From: Nocardia sp.
Lineage (GTDB): Bacteria; Actinomycetota; Actinomycetes; Mycobacteriales; Mycobacteriaceae
Reading direction: 5' to 3'
Assembly (NCBI GenBank): GCA_017354515.1
Contig: JAFMQT010000047.1
Coordinates: forward strand, 1-15,769
Length of the DNA: 15,769 nucleotides
The translations under genes were made by a program, and so were the position numbers. Positions 13,564-15,769 of this stretch are shown one piece after another; positions within the stretch are counted from its first letter, which is position 1; the number at the start of each line of letters is the position of its first letter. The notes below the pieces were generated by a model. The model was not told the origin of the DNA and did not search any database. It saw only the letters and a list, made by a program, of their open reading frames with translations.

Positions 13564-14637
13564 TCACCGCAGCCGGGTGCCCGACTCCGGATCGAAGAAA
13601 TAGATGTGCTCGGAATCGGTTGCGAGCGTGAGCTTATCGCCGCGCTGCGGCGGATTGCGCCAGTCCGCGCGGGCCACGATCGTCTGCTCGCCACCGGATT
13701 CGCCGACCGTGCGGCCGTAGACGTAGGCGTCCGAGCCCAGCTCCTCGACCACGTCGATCTCCATCTCGACGCCCTCGGCGGCGGGCTGGAAATGTTCCGG
13801 GCGCACACCTACCGTCACCGTGGACGCGCCGGCCTCGCGCACCGAACGCGGTACCGCGATCCTGTGCCCGCCCAGGGTCACCGACTCCCCGGACAGCGGC
13901 AGCGTGAACAGGTTCATCGCCGGCGAACCCATGAAACCCGCGACGAACAGATTCGCCGGATCGCGGTACAGATCACGCGGCGAGGCGCACTGCTGCAGCA
14001 GCCCGTCCTTCAGGACCGCGACCCGATCACCCATCGTCATCGCCTCCACCTGATCGTGGGTGACGTAGACGGTGGTGGTGCCCAGCCGGCGCTGCAGCTG
14101 CGCGATCTGGGTGCGGGTCTGCACACGCAGCTTGGCGTCCAGATTCGACAGCGGTTCGTCCATCAGGAACACCTGCGGCTGGCGCACGATCGCCCGGCCC
14201 ATCGCCACCCGCTGGCGCTGACCACCCGAGAGCGCCTTGGGTTTACGGTCCAGGAACGGTTCCAGATCCAGCAGCTTCGCGGCGTCGAGCACCCGCTGCT
14301 TCTGTTCGGCCTTGGGCACCTTGGCCATCTTCAGCGCGAAACCCATATTCTCCGCGACACTCATATGCGGGTAGAGTGCGTAGTTCTGGAACACCATCGC
14401 GATATCGCGCTGTTTGGGTTCGGCGTGGGTGACATCGTTCTCGCCGATCAGGATGCGGCCCTCGCTGACCTCCTCGAGTCCGGCGAGCATCCGCAGCGAG
14501 GTGGATTTCCCGCAACCGGACGGCCCGACCAGAACGAGGAATTCGCCATCGGCGATCTCGAGCTCCAGCTTGTCGACGGCGGGCGTGGTGGCCCCCGGAT
14601 ACAACCGGGTGGCCTGGTCGAATGTGACCGTGGCCAT
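13564..14637 (-). CDS. Sugar ABC transporter ATP-binding protein, SugC/MsmX/UgpC type
   Basis: A 357-residue CUT1-family ATPase. Walker A is GPSGCGKST (38-46), the Q-loop is VFQNYALYP (Gln84), the signature is LSGGQRQR (136-143), Walker B is VFLMDEP (156-162), and the switch His is in VTHDQ (His194). A C-terminal TOBE/regulatory domain carries FVAGFMGSPAMN and VGVRPEHF. Everything needed for activity is present. The N-terminal half reads closer to M. tuberculosis Rv2038c (SVSFEQATRRYPG-type start) than to SugC itself, as I recall them. It is transcribed alone about 4.1 kb upstream of lpqY-sugA-sugB on the same strand, and that operon lacks an ATPase, so this protein may serve it and possibly other importers. 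The ATG at 14637 has AAGGGA about 10 nt upstream. Confidence 0.93.
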   Translation of the reverse strand: MATVTFDQATRLYPGATTPAVDKLELEIADGEFLVLVGPSGCGKSTSLRMLAGLEEVSEGRILIGENDVTHAEPKQRDIAMVFQNYALYPHMSVAENMGFALKMAKVPKAEQKQRVLDAAKLLDLEPFLDRKPKALSGGQRQRVAMGRAIVRQPQVFLMDEPLSNLDAKLRVQTRTQIAQLQRRLGTTTVYVTHDQVEAMTMGDRVAVLKDGLLQQCASPRDLYRDPANLFVAGFMGSPAMNLFTLPLSGESVTLGGHRIAVPRSVREAGASTVTVGVRPEHFQPAAEGVEMEIDVVEELGSDAYVYGRTVGESGGEQTIVARADWRNPPQRGDKLTLATDSEHIYFFDPESGTRLR

Positions 14638-14655
14638 GCTGAATCGATCCCTTCA

Positions 14656-14673
14656 CCGGCAGGAACGTGCCGG
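14656..14673. other. Small hairpin in the sugC leader
   Basis: CCGGCA and TGCCGG pair around a 6-nt loop, 19 nt upstream of the sugC ATG and next to its ribosome binding site. It might affect translation, but a 6-bp GC-rich stem is weak evidence. Confidence 0.25.
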
Positions 14674-14689
14674 ACGATCCGAGTAGAGG

Positions 14690-14710
14690 GGCGGCGTGGG
14701 GTACGCCGCC
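14690..14710. other. 8-bp GC-rich hairpin in the sugC leader or promoter region
   Basis: GGCGGCGT and ACGCCGCC form a perfect 8-bp stem with a 5-nt loop. On the minus strand it lies just downstream of TAGGAT (14720-14715), a possible -10 for sugC, so it would sit at the start of the transcript. No T-run follows. Confidence 0.3.
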
Positions 14711-14823
14711 GAGCATCCTACTGGCCGTCCGGTGCGGTCGGTGATCGGCGAGTGGGGGAGGGAACAAGTTCGTACGAAGATCGGCTGGGTGGGCATCGAC
14801 TGCGCCCTACGTGAATCTGCTGA

Positions 14824-15769
14824 TCAGAGCAAGTGCCCGGCGACGAGTTCCGCGATATCCGCTAACCCTCCAGCCCCCGATATGGGCCCCTCAGAAGTTC
14901 CGAGGACCGGAACATGTTCGAAGGTATGGGCGCCACCTGCTGTGGGATCGTTGCCGTGATCTGCTGTGACGATGAGCTGGTCATCACTTCGGAGTGCGCG
15001 GGCGATCGCCGCCAGCGCACGGTCGACGACCTCGAGTTCCGCTGCGGCGCGGGAGATATCGCCCGCGTGGCAGGACAAGTCGAATGCTTGAACGTTGGCG
15101 AATACCAGTCCCCGATCGAGGTGCGCGAGGACGGAAAGCGTGATCGCTTCAACGCTTCTGGTGTCCTGGGTCGGGTATCGGCGGCTCGCCATGTAGGGAA
15201 ACAGCTCCGCAGTTTTGCCGACCAGAATGACACGCTGACCCGAAGTGAGGATTCGTGTCAGAAGGGTGTCGCCGACGGCAGTGTGCGGTAGGTGGGTGAC
15301 GCGGTAGTGGCGTGAGTGGATCCCGGCCAGGCCATTGTTGAGGCCGTGCCGCCGGCGCCCGTTCAGGGTTTGTTCGCTGCGGGCGTAGCGGTCGAGGATG
15401 TCGTGGATGTGCCAGCCGGCTCCGGATCCGGCGATGACTCTGGGCAGATCGATGACAGCCCGAATTTTCGTGGCAATGGTGGTGACGTTGAGGGTGGGGG
15501 TTTGGTCGCGGGAGCCCAGGACGCACAGGCTCAAGCCCTGGTCGGCGTCGAGGTTGTCGTAGATGGCGATCGTCTCGTCGACAAGCAGGACACCAGTGTC
15601 GGTTGTGGTCACTGTGTGGTCGTCGAGCGCGGAACGCACTATCGGCCGAACATCGTCGAGGGTGCGGAGCTGGGGCTGGATATCCGCAGCGATCATTTCC
15701 AGGTGTCCGAGGTAGGAATCGGGCGCCACACATCTCGGGGTCAGCCGCGGAACGCTCGGCTGTTTCAGG
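14824..15769 (-). CDS. Phosphopentomutase-like metalloenzyme (alkaline phosphatase superfamily), partial
   Basis: The frame is open to the right edge, so the N-terminus, including the first metal Asp, is missing; at least 315 codons are present, while DeoB usually has about 390 residues. Numbering from the GTG at 15729, the C-terminal metal site is clear: FDLSCH (D217, H221), TADHGNDPT (D257, H258) and HTFEHVP (H268). VILVGKTAELF and GLVFANVQAFD match the DeoB core order, and PDSYLGHLEM matches the DeoB DTxTGHWEM loop. In that loop the residue just before GH is Leu (residue 7), where DeoB carries the Thr/Ser that is phosphorylated. Mutase activity is therefore doubtful, and a phosphatase or other phosphotransfer role is possible. 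GC is near 60% here, lower than its neighbours, which suggests acquisition. No function-specific neighbour is visible. Confidence 0.75.
   Translation of the reverse strand, partial: LKQPSVPRLTPRCVAPDSYLGHLEMIAADIQPQLRTLDDVRPIVRSALDDHTVTTTDTGVLLVDETIAIYDNLDADQGLSLCVLGSRDQTPTLNVTTIATKIRAVIDLPRVIAGSGAGWHIHDILDRYARSEQTLNGRRRHGLNNGLAGIHSRHYRVTHLPHTAVGDTLLTRILTSGQRVILVGKTAELFPYMASRRYPTQDTRSVEAITLSVLAHLDRGLVFANVQAFDLSCHAGDISRAAAELEVVDRALAAIARALRSDDQLIVTADHGNDPTAGGAHTFEHVPVLGTSEGPISGAGGLADIAELVAGHLL

Noticed and set aside
13366..14814. 482-codon open frame antisense to the SugC-type ATPase
   Set aside because: The ATPase on the other strand has every ABC motif; this frame is a GC artefact with a His/Arg-rich product.
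1..15769. tRNA, rRNA, CRISPR array, insertion sequence or transposase
   Set aside because: No cloverleaf with conserved T-loop, no regularly spaced repeats and no transposase motifs were seen on reading both strands; this is by eye, without a covariance search.

Overview
The window is high-GC actinobacterial DNA, most likely from a Nocardia-like member of the Mycobacteriales. This rests on recognised relatives, not on a search. The Ino1 protein is nearly the mycobacterial sequence, and the block DUF5318 / padR / ino1 has the same divergent arrangement as in Mycobacterium tuberculosis (Rv0046c to Rv0049). Class A penicillin-binding proteins, a CFP30B-like VOC protein, MenC and a DUF2786 plus HExxH metalloprotein pair also fit. 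Codon use is strongly GC3-biased, and many long antisense open frames are only shadows of real genes.

Layout. 1-730 (minus): the N-terminus of a Pro/Gly-rich protein running off the left edge, by synteny probably a PonA1-type PBP, preceded by a DUF5318 zinc-ribbon protein. 731-970: a divergent control region with a perfect 21-bp palindrome over a candidate -10 element. 971-2612 (plus): padR and ino1, overlapping, closed by a strong bidirectional terminator. 2689-5961 (minus): a complete class A PBP (PonA), then two tandem GyrI-like effector-binding paralogues with 2 nt between them. 6140-9430 (minus): lpqY-sugA-sugB-type carbohydrate importer genes without an ATPase. 9580-10954 (plus): DUF2786 protein and HExxH metalloprotein. 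11010-11804 (minus): two-domain VOC protein. 11915-12904 (minus): menC, divergent from an HxlR regulator (12992-13525, plus). 13564-14637 (minus): a SugC/MsmX-type ATPase that could energise the importer. 14824-15769 (minus): the 3' part of a phosphopentomutase-like gene, open to the right edge, with visibly lower GC than the rest.

How the genes fit together. Most of the content is envelope and carbon metabolism: inositol-1-phosphate synthesis for phosphatidylinositol, mannosides and mycothiol; peptidoglycan polymerisation; sugar (possibly trehalose) uptake; and menaquinone synthesis. The less familiar pieces are the GyrI-like pair, the DUF2786/metalloprotein pair and the phosphopentomutase-like protein, in which Leu occupies the position of the usual phosphorylated Thr/Ser. 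No tRNA, rRNA, CRISPR array or insertion sequence was seen. No gene-free stretch exceeds 300 bases; the longest is the 240-nt padR/DUF5318 control region.
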